IMG/VR virus record: IMGVR_UViG_3300020196_000067
Location: 1-48,078 of that record
Strand: one strand, 5' to 3'
Origin: a virus
Length of the DNA stretch: 48,078 nt
The notes under the pieces were generated by a model. The model saw only the letters and a program-made list of their open reading frames with translations. It ran no database searches and was not told where the DNA came from. Below, in pieces: positions 26,666 through 34,283 of this stretch (position 1 is its first letter; every line of letters begins with the position of its first letter). Position numbers and translations under genes: made by a program.

Positions 26666-28681
26666 ATGATTAAAGATCAAAATAGCGAAGTAAATAAAGG
26701 AATTAATTTAACACCAACTGTGATAGAAACAGTTGATTCTGCTTTTTTTGATTATATTAATAGCTTAGAAATAAATTGTAACACTAATGAGGGATGGCAA
26801 AAGATTCCTATTATCTGGTCATCGGCAGAAAGATCATATCAGATAAAAAATAATAAAAAACTAAGAGATAAAAATGGCGCTCTAGTGCCGCCCATAATTT
26901 CTTTAGAAAGACTTAGCATAACAAAAGATCCTAATAAAAAAGGAAACTTTCAAGCAAATTTATCTCCAAAAGATGATAGACACTATATTACAAAAGTTTT
27001 AAATCAAGATAAAACTTCTAATTTTGCAAACGCAGATGCTGCTAAAAGTAATGGTCCTAACTTTGCTACCGGCAAAAAAAACAAAAAAGTTGTCTATGAG
27101 CATATAGCTGTACCTATACCAATCTATGTTGTATGCGAATACAAAATAAATCTTTTAACTGGTTATCAAGCACAGATGAATGAAGCCTTACAGCCATTCA
27201 TTGCCAAAACAGCACAAAATTATTTTATAATAAAGAAAGATGGGTATCGTTTTGAATGTTTCATGGATCAAAACTTTGCTCAAGATAATAAGTCAGATTT
27301 TACTGAGGAAGAAAGAAAGTTTACTACTTCTATTAACATAAAAGTTCTTGGTTATGTAATTACGCAGGGTCAAAACGAAGAAAAAGAATTTAAAAAAATA
27401 GATGAAAACGCTGTAGAAATAAAAATACCTAGAGAAAAAGTAATTGTAGATACGCCAGCAACAACAAGAAAAAAAATTAAACAATTACAATCAATTCAAG
27501 GTTTATCTACAAGTATTACATTACCGCCCGATAAGCCATTAAAAACAGGAGAATTGTCTGGAGAAATAGAGGGTGGACAGCGCGATGAAACTTCTGAAAA
27601 ATCTAAAAAGCTAAATCTTAAGTCTAGCAGTATTGAGACTATTGATTCTGCATTCTTAGAATATGTTGAAAATTTAAATGTATTTTGTAATACAAATGAA
27701 GGTTGGGAAAAAGTACCTGTTATTTGGGGGTCTGCCGAACGAGCTTATCAAATAAAAAACAACAAAAGACTAAGAGATAAAAATGGAAGTTTAATAGCCC
27801 CTATAATATCGCTTGAAAGAACCAGTGTTAATAAAGACCCTAACAAAAAAGGTAATTTTCAAGCGAATGTTTCTCCTAGCGATGATAGGTACACTATTAC
27901 AAAAGTTTTAAATCAAGATAAAACATCTAATTTTGCAAATGCAGATGCATTAAAAAAGAGCGGCCAATTAAATTTTTCAACATCAAAGAAAAATAAAAAA
28001 TTAGTTTATCAACATTACTCTGTCCGCATTCCTGTATATGTTACAGTAGAATACAAAATAAACATTTTAACCAACTATCAAGCTCAAATGAACGAGATTA
28101 TGCAACCGTTCATGGCTAAAACAGCACAAAACTATTTTGTTATTAAAAAAGACGATCATCCGTATGAATGTTTTATGGATCCCGCCTTTCAACAAGAAAC
28201 TATAAACGATTTATCAGAAGAAGAAAGAAAATTTAAAAGCACTATAACCGTAAAAGTGCTAGGCTATTTATTAGGCGAGGGAGAAAACAGAGAAGACAGA
28301 AACGTTAATATAGATGAAAATGCGGTTGAAATTAAAATACCGCGTGAAAAAATTATATTAGATAATCCTGATCCAAAGAAAAAACGTAAAGAAATATCTA
28401 GCTTTGATTCAATTTCTTCCGGTTTAGGTTCTGGAACATCTTCACAAGTTGGTGTTTCGGGCGTTGTTAAAAAAACATTTATTATTGGTAACGCTATAGA
28501 TTCTGTTTATACTGTATCTCATGGATTAAATACACGTGATATTTATGTGTCTGTTAGAGAAAACTTTGGTAGCTTCTATCAAGTAATTGCCCATATAGAA
28601 TTTCCGAGCCTTAATTCTATTCTTGTGGATATGGGCGATATTATTGAAGAAAATAGCTATGTTGTAACTATTATGGGCTAG
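26666..28681 (+). CDS. Structural protein with internal ~245-residue duplication and C-terminal beta-sandwich
   Basis: The 671-residue product contains two copies of one domain, at about residues 18-263 and 322-568. Shared blocks include C-N-T-N-E-G-W, V/I-I-W-x-S-A-E-R, Y-Q-I-K-N-N-K, D-P-N-K-K-G-N-F-Q-A-N, K-V-L-N-Q-D-K-T-S-N-F-A-N-A-D, Y-Q-A-Q-M-N-E and N-A-V-E-I-K-I-P-R-E-K. I recall a single-copy version in other large phages as an unnamed virion protein. The last ~80 residues (from about 592) form a separate beta-sandwich of the type seen at the ends of phage tail proteins: a K-K-T-F-I-I-G strand, then H-G-L-N-T-R-D-I-Y-V-S-V. It starts six bases after the previous stop without a strong ribosome site and ends with TAG. 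Confidence 0.86.
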   Translation: MIKDQNSEVNKGINLTPTVIETVDSAFFDYINSLEINCNTNEGWQKIPIIWSSAERSYQIKNNKKLRDKNGALVPPIISLERLSITKDPNKKGNFQANLSPKDDRHYITKVLNQDKTSNFANADAAKSNGPNFATGKKNKKVVYEHIAVPIPIYVVCEYKINLLTGYQAQMNEALQPFIAKTAQNYFIIKKDGYRFECFMDQNFAQDNKSDFTEEERKFTTSINIKVLGYVITQGQNEEKEFKKIDENAVEIKIPREKVIVDTPATTRKKIKQLQSIQGLSTSITLPPDKPLKTGELSGEIEGGQRDETSEKSKKLNLKSSSIETIDSAFLEYVENLNVFCNTNEGWEKVPVIWGSAERAYQIKNNKRLRDKNGSLIAPIISLERTSVNKDPNKKGNFQANVSPSDDRYTITKVLNQDKTSNFANADALKKSGQLNFSTSKKNKKLVYQHYSVRIPVYVTVEYKINILTNYQAQMNEIMQPFMAKTAQNYFVIKKDDHPYECFMDPAFQQETINDLSEEERKFKSTITVKVLGYLLGEGENREDRNVNIDENAVEIKIPREKIILDNPDPKKKRKEISSFDSISSGLGSGTSSQVGVSGVVKKTFIIGNAIDSVYTVSHGLNTRDIYVSVRENFGSFYQVIAHIEFPSLNSILVDMGDIIEENSYVVTIMG

Positions 28682-28717
28682 TATAAATACGTAATAAGAC
28701 TTTTCCTAAAAATAAAA

Positions 28718-28727
28718 CTATTTATTA
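28718..28727 (+). promoter_or_regulatory. ACTATTTATTA motif before the repeat-fibre gene
   Basis: The 11-mer ACTATTTATTA (core CTATTTATTA at these coordinates) occurs in four gaps of this window (here, 33812, 35402, 37063), always on the sense strand just upstream of a gene. This copy heads a 75-base structured leader before the ATG at 28803. It may be a phage-specific (late) promoter element; no transcription start is known. A T4-late-like TATAAATA also lies at 28682-28689. Confidence 0.5.
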
Positions 28728-28731
28728 TACA

Positions 28732-28790
28732 GCGATTTTAATCGGTTGTTTAGGTTAAAGCGCTATTTTTTTATTCGCCTCTAGGCAAGG
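28732..28790 (+). promoter_or_regulatory. Structured 5' leader of the 468-residue fibre gene
   Basis: The leader contains an AGCG...CGCT pairing (AGCG at 28732, AGCGCT at 28759-28764) followed by seven T residues, giving a terminator-like shape. A small GCC/GGC hairpin (28777-28786) directly abuts the AAGGA ribosome site. The block from AGCGCT to AAGGA is nearly the same in the leader of the next gene (30320-30354). This suggests shared control, as an attenuator, stability element or translation element. It is not an end-of-gene terminator, because it sits close before a start codon. Confidence 0.5.
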
Positions 28791-28802
28791 AAAAGTAATA
28801 AA

Positions 28803-30209
28803 ATGGCTAATCCATTAAAGATTTTAACAGTGTTATCAGCTTCTAAAGCAGTTGAAATGGAAGAAACATTAAAAGTAATTGGTAATGCAGATTTCGATTC
28901 ACAATTAACAGCTTCTTGGTTAAAAGTAGAAAACAGTGCTGACGTAGACGGTGCATTAGATGTAGGCGGCGCAGCAAGCTTAGCTAGCACATTAAGCGTA
29001 ACAGGTATTGCTGACTTTGATTCACAAGTAACAGCATCATCCTTGAAAGTAGAAAACGCAGCCGAAGTAGCAGGTGCTGCTACATTCGGTAGCACAATGA
29101 AGGTTATTGGCAATGCCGACTTTGACGCTCAAGTAACTGCTTCTTTATTGAAGGTAGAAGGTGCAGCTGAAATTGCTGGCGCAGCAGAATTAGGTTCTAC
29201 ATTACACGTAGTTGGTATTGCAGATTTCGATTCACAAGTAACTGCTTCTGCTTTGAAAGTAGAAAATGCAGCTGAAGTAGTAGGCGCTGCTACATTTGGT
29301 AGCACAATGACAGTTATTGGTAATGCTGACTTTGATGCACAATTGACGGCTTCTACTGCAAAAGTAGAAGGTGCTGCTGAAATTGCTGGTGCTGCTGAAT
29401 TCGGCTCAACCATGCATGTAGTTGGCAATGCTGACTTTGATGCACAATTAACAGCATCTGCTTTGAAAGTAGAAAATGACGCACAAATCGTAGGCGATTT
29501 ATCAGTACGCGATATTGCTGCACGTTCTGGCTCATTCTCTGGCGATTTGTCAGTTCAAAAAGATTTGTCAGTTCAAGGTAACTTGCAAGTTAACGGTGCA
29601 TTAACTTACATCAATACTGCCAATTTAGATGTAACAGACAAACAAATCACTATTGCTAAAGGTTCTGCTGATGCCGCTGCTGCTAACGGCGCAGGAATTT
29701 TAGTAGAAGGCGCTGCTGCTTCTCTTACCTATAATAGCACAGGTGATAAATGGTCATTCAATAAAGACCTACAATTAGACGCTGGTAATCAAATGTTCCT
29801 TTCTGGTGCATTGTTTGCTAATGCAACAGTAGAAACAGCACGCGATGGTTCTGGTTTCTATGATGTTGACGATGTGTTGCACAAATTAGCAAGCGCTGGT
29901 TCTTCATTCCAAGCAGCTTATAACGCCGCTCGTTATGTTGAAGTTGGCTCATTGTCATCCGGTACGGCTACTGTAAACATTACTTCTGGCGCAGCATCAT
30001 TGTTGTTTGCTGTAGCAGAAAAGAACAACATTGCTCTTGACGTAGTAGTAAGCGTTGATGACGGTGCAAGCTGGACAAACGACTTAGTAGCAGTCAAATT
30101 ATATGCTGATGGTCTTTCATTAAAGGTACAAATCGAAGCACCAGCTATGTCTGGGGAAGAGGGTGCTAAGTACCGTTTGATTGCTGTAAACGAAAAAGAT
30201 TTAACATAA
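28803..30209 (+). CDS. Repeat-containing fibre/decoration protein with IAVNE module
   Basis: The 468-residue protein starts M-A-N-P-L-K-I-L-T, an N-terminus shared in pattern with the next fibre genes. Residues 22-234 are six tandem ~35-residue repeats of A-D-F-D-x-Q-x-T-A-S plus L-K-V-E-x-A-A-E, likely a fibrous beta shaft. A linker with S-V-Q-K-D-L-S-V-Q-G-N-L follows. The C-terminal ~110 residues hold the module W-T-N-D-L-V-A-V ... Y-R-L-I-A-V-N-E (about 365-464), which recurs in the 30365, 34284 and 35438 products. The gene looks richer in GCT/GCA, GAC and CGT codons than its neighbours, fitting high expression. It has an AAGGA site, a structured leader and a strong downstream terminator. 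Probably an abundant virion fibre or decoration protein. Confidence 0.85.
   Translation: MANPLKILTVLSASKAVEMEETLKVIGNADFDSQLTASWLKVENSADVDGALDVGGAASLASTLSVTGIADFDSQVTASSLKVENAAEVAGAATFGSTMKVIGNADFDAQVTASLLKVEGAAEIAGAAELGSTLHVVGIADFDSQVTASALKVENAAEVVGAATFGSTMTVIGNADFDAQLTASTAKVEGAAEIAGAAEFGSTMHVVGNADFDAQLTASALKVENDAQIVGDLSVRDIAARSGSFSGDLSVQKDLSVQGNLQVNGALTYINTANLDVTDKQITIAKGSADAAAANGAGILVEGAAASLTYNSTGDKWSFNKDLQLDAGNQMFLSGALFANATVETARDGSGFYDVDDVLHKLASAGSSFQAAYNAARYVEVGSLSSGTATVNITSGAASLLFAVAEKNNIALDVVVSVDDGASWTNDLVAVKLYADGLSLKVQIEAPAMSGEEGAKYRLIAVNEKDLT
28866..29510 (+). repeat. In-frame tandem repeats (105-bp units, 210-bp higher-order period)
   Basis: Units begin near 28866 (a longer, 123-bp first unit), 28989, 29094, 29199, 29304 and 29409. 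Each encodes about 35 residues. Alternating units are most alike (V-E-N-A-A-E-V versus V-E-G-A-A-E-I types), so the DNA shows a 70-residue super-period. The repeats lie wholly inside a coding frame and are not a CRISPR array. Confidence 0.9.
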
Positions 30210-30242
30210 TATTTTAATCTAATCAGTAACTTAGATTAAATG

Positions 30243-30274
30243 GGGGAAGGCAGAAATGCCTTCCCCTTCTTTTT
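30243..30274 (+). terminator. Rho-independent terminator after the repeat-fibre gene
   Basis: A perfect 10-bp stem GGGGAAGGCA / TGCCTTCCCC (30243-30252 with 30257-30266) closes a GAAA tetraloop. It is followed by TTCTTTTT. It lies about 33 bases after the stop codon of the 468-residue gene. Confidence 0.93.
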
Positions 30275-30299
30275 ATGATTTATAAAACTAATTATATGG

Positions 30300-30354
30300 A
30301 GCGCTATAGATAGTATTTTAGCGCTATTTTTTTATCTGCCTGACGAGGCAAGGA
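30300..30354 (+). promoter_or_regulatory. Structured 5' leader of the 1125-residue fibre gene
   Basis: AGCGCTA (30300-30306) pairs perfectly with TAGCGCT (30319-30325) around a 12-base loop and is followed by seven T residues. Then TGCCT/AGGCA (30337-30350) forms a second hairpin with a GACG loop, directly next to the AAGGA ribosome site. The layout and much of the sequence match the leader at 28732-28790. A CTAATTATAT element at 30288 aligns with the CTATTTATTA motif there. A second terminator for the upstream gene is possible, but the homology between the two leaders favours a leader function. Confidence 0.55.
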
Positions 30355-30364
30355 ATTTATAACA

Positions 30365-33300
30365 ATGGCTAACGTAAGACCATTAACTGTATATACAAAT
30401 TTAGACGCTAAGCAAGATATTAATGCTAGCGGTAGTGTAAAAATATTTACAAGCGACAGCTTTAATAGAACAAGTATTATTACTTCTTCTGCCGGTATGT
30501 ATGATCTAGACGGCGCTTTACATGAATTAGATCAAGCAATAGTTGATAAAGGCATAGAAATTAAAGACGCCTATGAAGCTGTAAGATATAAGAAATCAGA
30601 TGTTTTAGACGAAAGCGGAAAAGCATTATTAAACTTAACCTCTTTAGCATCTTCTGGTGCTAGTTATTTTACAACTGGCAATTTACAAGATATTGCCATA
30701 GATTTATTAGTTGATACAGAAAAGAACGGTCGTTATAAAAACGACATGGCTTCTGTCCAATTGTATTCCAGCGCTAGCGCTTTATGGGCTGAAATTGATG
30801 CTCCCGGTGCCAGTGCAGCACCATATCGTTTTATAGCAGTAAATGAAACTATACTAGCATTATTAGGTAGTGCCTCTGGTCAAGGTGGTGGAGGCGCTGG
30901 CGGCTCAGGAGATATAACAGCCGTTATTGCTGGCACAAATTTAACCGGCGGTGCAGCATCAGGTGATGCAACTATAAACTTAAATTCTGTATTATCCGGA
31001 TTAAGCAGCGTTACATCTACAGGTTTTACAGGTAGTTTGTTAGGTAATGCCTCTACTGCCACATCGGCAACCAGTGCCGTTACAGCACAAACAGCTTCTT
31101 ATATTGCTACAGGTTCAGCAATTTCTACATTTACACAAGATGTGAGAGCACAATTTAGTGCTGGATCTAATATTACAATTACTGATGGTGTTATCGCCTC
31201 TACTGCTGGAGGCGGTGGAGGATCTTATGCTTTAGGCGATCAATTAACTGCTTCTTATTTAAGAATTTATACAGAAGAAATTAGTCAACAAGCATCTTCA
31301 TTGACTAATAATATGATTTCTTATTTTAGTTTTGATGGTAATTTAAATGATTCTGTTTCCGCTAATACTGCTTCTAGAAACTGGAGTTTTGCACAAAATC
31401 CCGCTTCTTCTTCTGCATTTGTTGTAGGTGGTCAAGGTTTTTCTTTCTTTCCTTATGAATGGCCTTATAACAGCTCGCATTTAATATTGTCTTCATCAAT
31501 ACCATTATCTTCTTCAGGTGGTGATTGGTCTTTTTCATGTTGGGTTAAGCCACAATACTTTAGTAACAGTAATAGACACGCAATCATAGGCGATATCGGA
31601 GATCCTAATTTTAGTTGGGCCGATCCAGCTTATGCCGGTAAACAAGACCGCACACGCGACGGTTTTGGTCTTACAAATCTTAATGCTAATAGCTATGGAA
31701 CAATTTATGGTGGCACTTCAAGCGGTAGTTTGTATATTCGTTCTGGTGACACAATTGTTAATTTTACTAGCACAATTGTATCAGGTACTTGGTATCATTT
31801 AGTTCTTACATATGATAAAACAGCACAAAAAGTTAAATGCTATGTTGATAATGTTTTAGACTCAGAACAAACTTTAGCTGATACTTTTGATGTTAAATAT
31901 TTTGGTGCTGTTTATAATAATAATGATCCATTACATGGTTATGGTGATGAATTTGGTTTTTGGAATAGAAAAATAACAATAAATGAAATTACTTCATTAT
32001 ATAACAGTGGTGCTGGAAAATTATATTCTGATTTATCAGCACAAATAAATAATAATATACTTCCTAGCGGCTCTATCACGTTATCAGGTAGTTTCAACAT
32101 GACAGGTACGTTTAATCTAAATGGCGCTTCCTATACTGATTTAGCATCACTAGGAGAATTAAATGCCTCTGCTGCTGGATTAGCTAATACAATTACCGTT
32201 GTTTCTGGCAATATTTCTGGAACTATAAATAATTTATCTGGTAATATTGTAAATTATATTAATACTGTTTCAAACGCTGGCACACAATTTTTGACAGACA
32301 CAATTACCGGAAGTGTGTTAGAATATTATAAAGCTGGAACGGGAATTAGTTTAGTAAATGGCACATTTAGTGCAGCTAGTGTTCCTAACGCTTCCCTACA
32401 AAATAGCTCTATTACTATTAACGGTTCACAAGTAAGTTTAGGTAGTTCTATTAACGTTGGAGATATTACTAGCGTTACTGCTGGCTCTAATTTGTCTGGA
32501 GGTGGAAACTCTGGTGATGTTACAATTAGTTTAGCGTCCACTTTAACAGGTTTATCTAATGTTACTTCTACTGGATTTACTGGTAGTCTACTGGGTAACG
32601 CTTCTACTGCTACTGTTGCCGTTACAGCTCAAACAGCTTCTTTGGCAACATTAGCTACATTAGCTACAACTGCTGAAACAGCTTCTTATATGTCTAGTGG
32701 TTCTAAAATTGCAACATTTACCAATGATGTAAGAAATCAATTTAGTGCTGGTAATAATATAACGATTACAAATGGTATGATTGCAGCTTCAGAAAATTCA
32801 ATTTATATCGGTGATAAAATCATTACAGGTTCTTTGACAGTTGCTCCTACTTATCCTTATGGAACTGGTTCTTTAACAAGTTCTTTAGAGGCATATTTTA
32901 GTCTACAAACTAGTTCTTATGATGCATTAGAATCGGCAATAGTATCTTATGATGAAGTTGGAACATATAAAGCCGTAGTTATGCCAAATGTAACAATTTC
33001 ACACGAACAATCTGTTAAATTTAAAGGAGCATCATTTACTACTTCTATCAACGATTGGTGGACAGAAAATGTTTTAGAAATAAAACCTAATATACAATTA
33101 AAAGATTATAATGAATTTACTATTAATTATTGGACTTATTTTACACAATATAGTGTAGGAGTTTTATCTACTATTAAACATCATTTTACTACAAATGAAC
33201 CATATAGTAATAATGGCGATAACAGTATTATTTATGCTGGAAATATCATAGCGTCTAATTGGCCTGTAACTACAGGATATGCCACTTATCAAGTTGATAA

Positions 33301-33742
33301 TACTGGTATGGGTACTAATGTTTGGGGAATGATTTCTGTTACATACAATAAATCTACCGGAGTGGCTAAGTTTTATACCAATGGTATTTATCGTTCTTCC
33401 AATACAATCACTAATTGGAATATGGTCATTAAATATCTTGGTATTGGAAAATATGACGAAATAGGAATATGGTCTAGAGTGTTAAACGATTCAGATATAT
33501 CTGCGTTATATAATAGTGGAAATGGTACTAGTTATAGTGAAATTTCTGATCTTTCGTCAGTTACTGCGGGGGGAAGTATCCAATTTAATGGAGATTTATC
33601 TGTTGGCGGTGATTGTAATGTAAATCAAATTAAAATAGATTCTCAAGCTAATGCTCTTGGTCCGTCCCTTTTAGGTACTTTAGCGGTTTCTGGCTCACAT
33701 CTATACTTTTATGATGGTAATGATTGGAAAATGATAATTTAG
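30365..33742 (+). CDS. Modular tail fibre/adhesin with two LamG domains
   Basis: The 1125-residue protein starts M-A-N-V-R-P-L-T-V. It has an IAVNE module at about 80-160 (Y-K-N-D-M-A-S-V, then Y-R-F-I-A-V-N-E). Two cassettes of the same design follow. The first has G-D-I-T-A-V at about 182, D-V-R-A-Q-F-S-A-G near 258, and a LamG-like domain at about 316-555 (W-S-F-S-C-W-V, W-Y-H-L-V-L-T-Y, C-Y-V-D). The second has G-D-I-T-S-V at about 699, D-V-R-N-Q-F-S-A-G near 788, and LamG at about 839-1059 (F-T-I-N-Y-W, F-Y-T-N-G). The C-terminus ends Y-D-G-N-D-W-K-M, the W motif of fibre tips. LamG domains often bind glycans or protein ligands, so host-surface binding is likely but inferred. A terminator follows. 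Confidence 0.88.
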   Translation: MANVRPLTVYTNLDAKQDINASGSVKIFTSDSFNRTSIITSSAGMYDLDGALHELDQAIVDKGIEIKDAYEAVRYKKSDVLDESGKALLNLTSLASSGASYFTTGNLQDIAIDLLVDTEKNGRYKNDMASVQLYSSASALWAEIDAPGASAAPYRFIAVNETILALLGSASGQGGGGAGGSGDITAVIAGTNLTGGAASGDATINLNSVLSGLSSVTSTGFTGSLLGNASTATSATSAVTAQTASYIATGSAISTFTQDVRAQFSAGSNITITDGVIASTAGGGGGSYALGDQLTASYLRIYTEEISQQASSLTNNMISYFSFDGNLNDSVSANTASRNWSFAQNPASSSAFVVGGQGFSFFPYEWPYNSSHLILSSSIPLSSSGGDWSFSCWVKPQYFSNSNRHAIIGDIGDPNFSWADPAYAGKQDRTRDGFGLTNLNANSYGTIYGGTSSGSLYIRSGDTIVNFTSTIVSGTWYHLVLTYDKTAQKVKCYVDNVLDSEQTLADTFDVKYFGAVYNNNDPLHGYGDEFGFWNRKITINEITSLYNSGAGKLYSDLSAQINNNILPSGSITLSGSFNMTGTFNLNGASYTDLASLGELNASAAGLANTITVVSGNISGTINNLSGNIVNYINTVSNAGTQFLTDTITGSVLEYYKAGTGISLVNGTFSAASVPNASLQNSSITINGSQVSLGSSINVGDITSVTAGSNLSGGGNSGDVTISLASTLTGLSNVTSTGFTGSLLGNASTATVAVTAQTASLATLATLATTAETASYMSSGSKIATFTNDVRNQFSAGNNITITNGMIAASENSIYIGDKIITGSLTVAPTYPYGTGSLTSSLEAYFSLQTSSYDALESAIVSYDEVGTYKAVVMPNVTISHEQSVKFKGASFTTSINDWWTENVLEIKPNIQLKDYNEFTINYWTYFTQYSVGVLSTIKHHFTTNEPYSNNGDNSIIYAGNIIASNWPVTTGYATYQVDNTGMGTNVWGMISVTYNKSTGVAKFYTNGIYRSSNTITNWNMVIKYLGIGKYDEIGIWSRVLNDSDISALYNSGNGTSYSEISDLSSVTAGGSIQFNGDLSVGGDCNVNQIKIDSQANALGPSLLGTLAVSGSHLYFYDGNDWKMII

Positions 33743-33771
33743 TTTTAATTAATAAATAATTAAGTAAGATC

Positions 33772-33800
33772 GGGTGGCAGAAGTTTTGCCACCCTTTCTT
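33772..33800 (+). terminator. Rho-independent terminator after the LamG fibre gene
   Basis: Stem GGGTGGCA / TGCCACCC (33772-33779 with 33787-33794), a 7-base loop, then TTTCTT. It lies about 30 bases after the TAG stop of the 1125-residue gene. Confidence 0.9.
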
Positions 33801-33811
33801 TTGCTTTTAAA

Positions 33812-33821
33812 CTATTTATTA
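33812..33821 (+). promoter_or_regulatory. ACTATTTATTA motif, third base before an ATG
   Basis: The core CTATTTATTA ends only two bases before the ATG at 33824, just after the terminator. If it were an ordinary -10 element, the start codon would be at or upstream of the RNA 5' end. Either initiation happens inside or next to the motif, or the gene begins at the internal ATG at 33869. Confidence 0.45.
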
Positions 33822-33823
33822 CT

Positions 33824-34027
33824 ATGAAACGTAAAATAACCTATCTAATCAAAGATTTTGATAAAATTATGCGTGAAATATTACCGCATACCGGAGATTT
33901 TAAAAAAGAAGTATTGCTCTTAAGACGTAAAGAAGAGTTTGAAGAAATAATTGATCGTATGGCAGAAAAATACGATAAAATTATAGAAATGATTGAGCAA
34001 GAAAGGGATTTACCAGATGAAATATAA
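33824..34027 (+). CDS. Small charged helical protein (unknown)
   Basis: The 67-residue product is highly charged and predicted helical by eye (K-E-E-F-E-E-I-I-D-R-M-A-E-K-Y-D-K-I-I-E-M-I-E), consistent with a coiled coil. I do not recognise it. There is no Shine-Dalgarno site before the ATG, and the CTATTTATTA motif lies almost against it, so the internal Met at residue 16 (base 33869) is an alternative start giving 52 residues. It overlaps the next small gene by 11 bases. Sitting between fibre genes, it could be a fibre-assembly helper or a small regulator; this is speculation from position. Confidence 0.65.
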   Translation: MKRKITYLIKDFDKIMREILPHTGDFKKEVLLLRRKEEFEEIIDRMAEKYDKIIEMIEQERDLPDEI

Positions 34028-34271
34028 ATTCTCTTTTATACAAGTAACAAACTGGTTAATGATATGCCGCGATAATTTAAAGCGCGTAAGGGAAGAAGCC
34101 AAAGAAGGTTTTGAAGATAAGGAGAAAGTTATAGAAAAATTAAAAAAGCAAAAGCGTGATCTTTTGTTGGTTAAAGATATTCTAAATAGAAAAATCAAGT
34201 TGCATGGTATTAGCCCAAATTTCTTGAAAAATTTAAAACAAATCAAGAAAGAGTATGGCATAGAAGATTAA
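34017..34271 (+). CDS. Small basic helical protein (unknown)
   Basis: I chose the ATG at 34017, preceded by an AAAGGG ribosome site, rather than a TTG at 33993. The product is 84 residues, very Lys-rich with alternating charges (E-K-V-I-E-K-L-K-K-Q-K-R-D-L-L-L), and probably forms a long helix. It overlaps the end of the preceding small gene by 11 bases, so the pair is likely co-translated. Tail-fibre chaperones are often small helical proteins beside fibre genes, so a chaperone is possible, but no motif supports it directly. Confidence 0.72.
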   Translation: MKYKFSFIQVTNWLMICRDNLKRVREEAKEGFEDKEKVIEKLKKQKRDLLLVKDILNRKIKLHGISPNFLKNLKQIKKEYGIED

Positions 34272-34283
34272 GGAAACTAGAAA

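Noticed and set aside
28866-29510. Regular repeats that could suggest a CRISPR array
   Set aside because: Units are 105 bp, in frame, degenerate at wobble positions and encode a continuous protein, with no short repeat/spacer alternation.
28781-29535. Long antisense open frames across the tandem repeats
   Set aside because: They follow from the repeat composition of the + strand gene; the repeated DNA keeps the opposite frames open. No ribosome site or coherent protein character.
33993-34016. TTG start extending the 34017 gene upstream
   Set aside because: The ATG at 34017 has an AAAGGG ribosome site at good spacing; the TTG has none and would lengthen the overlap.
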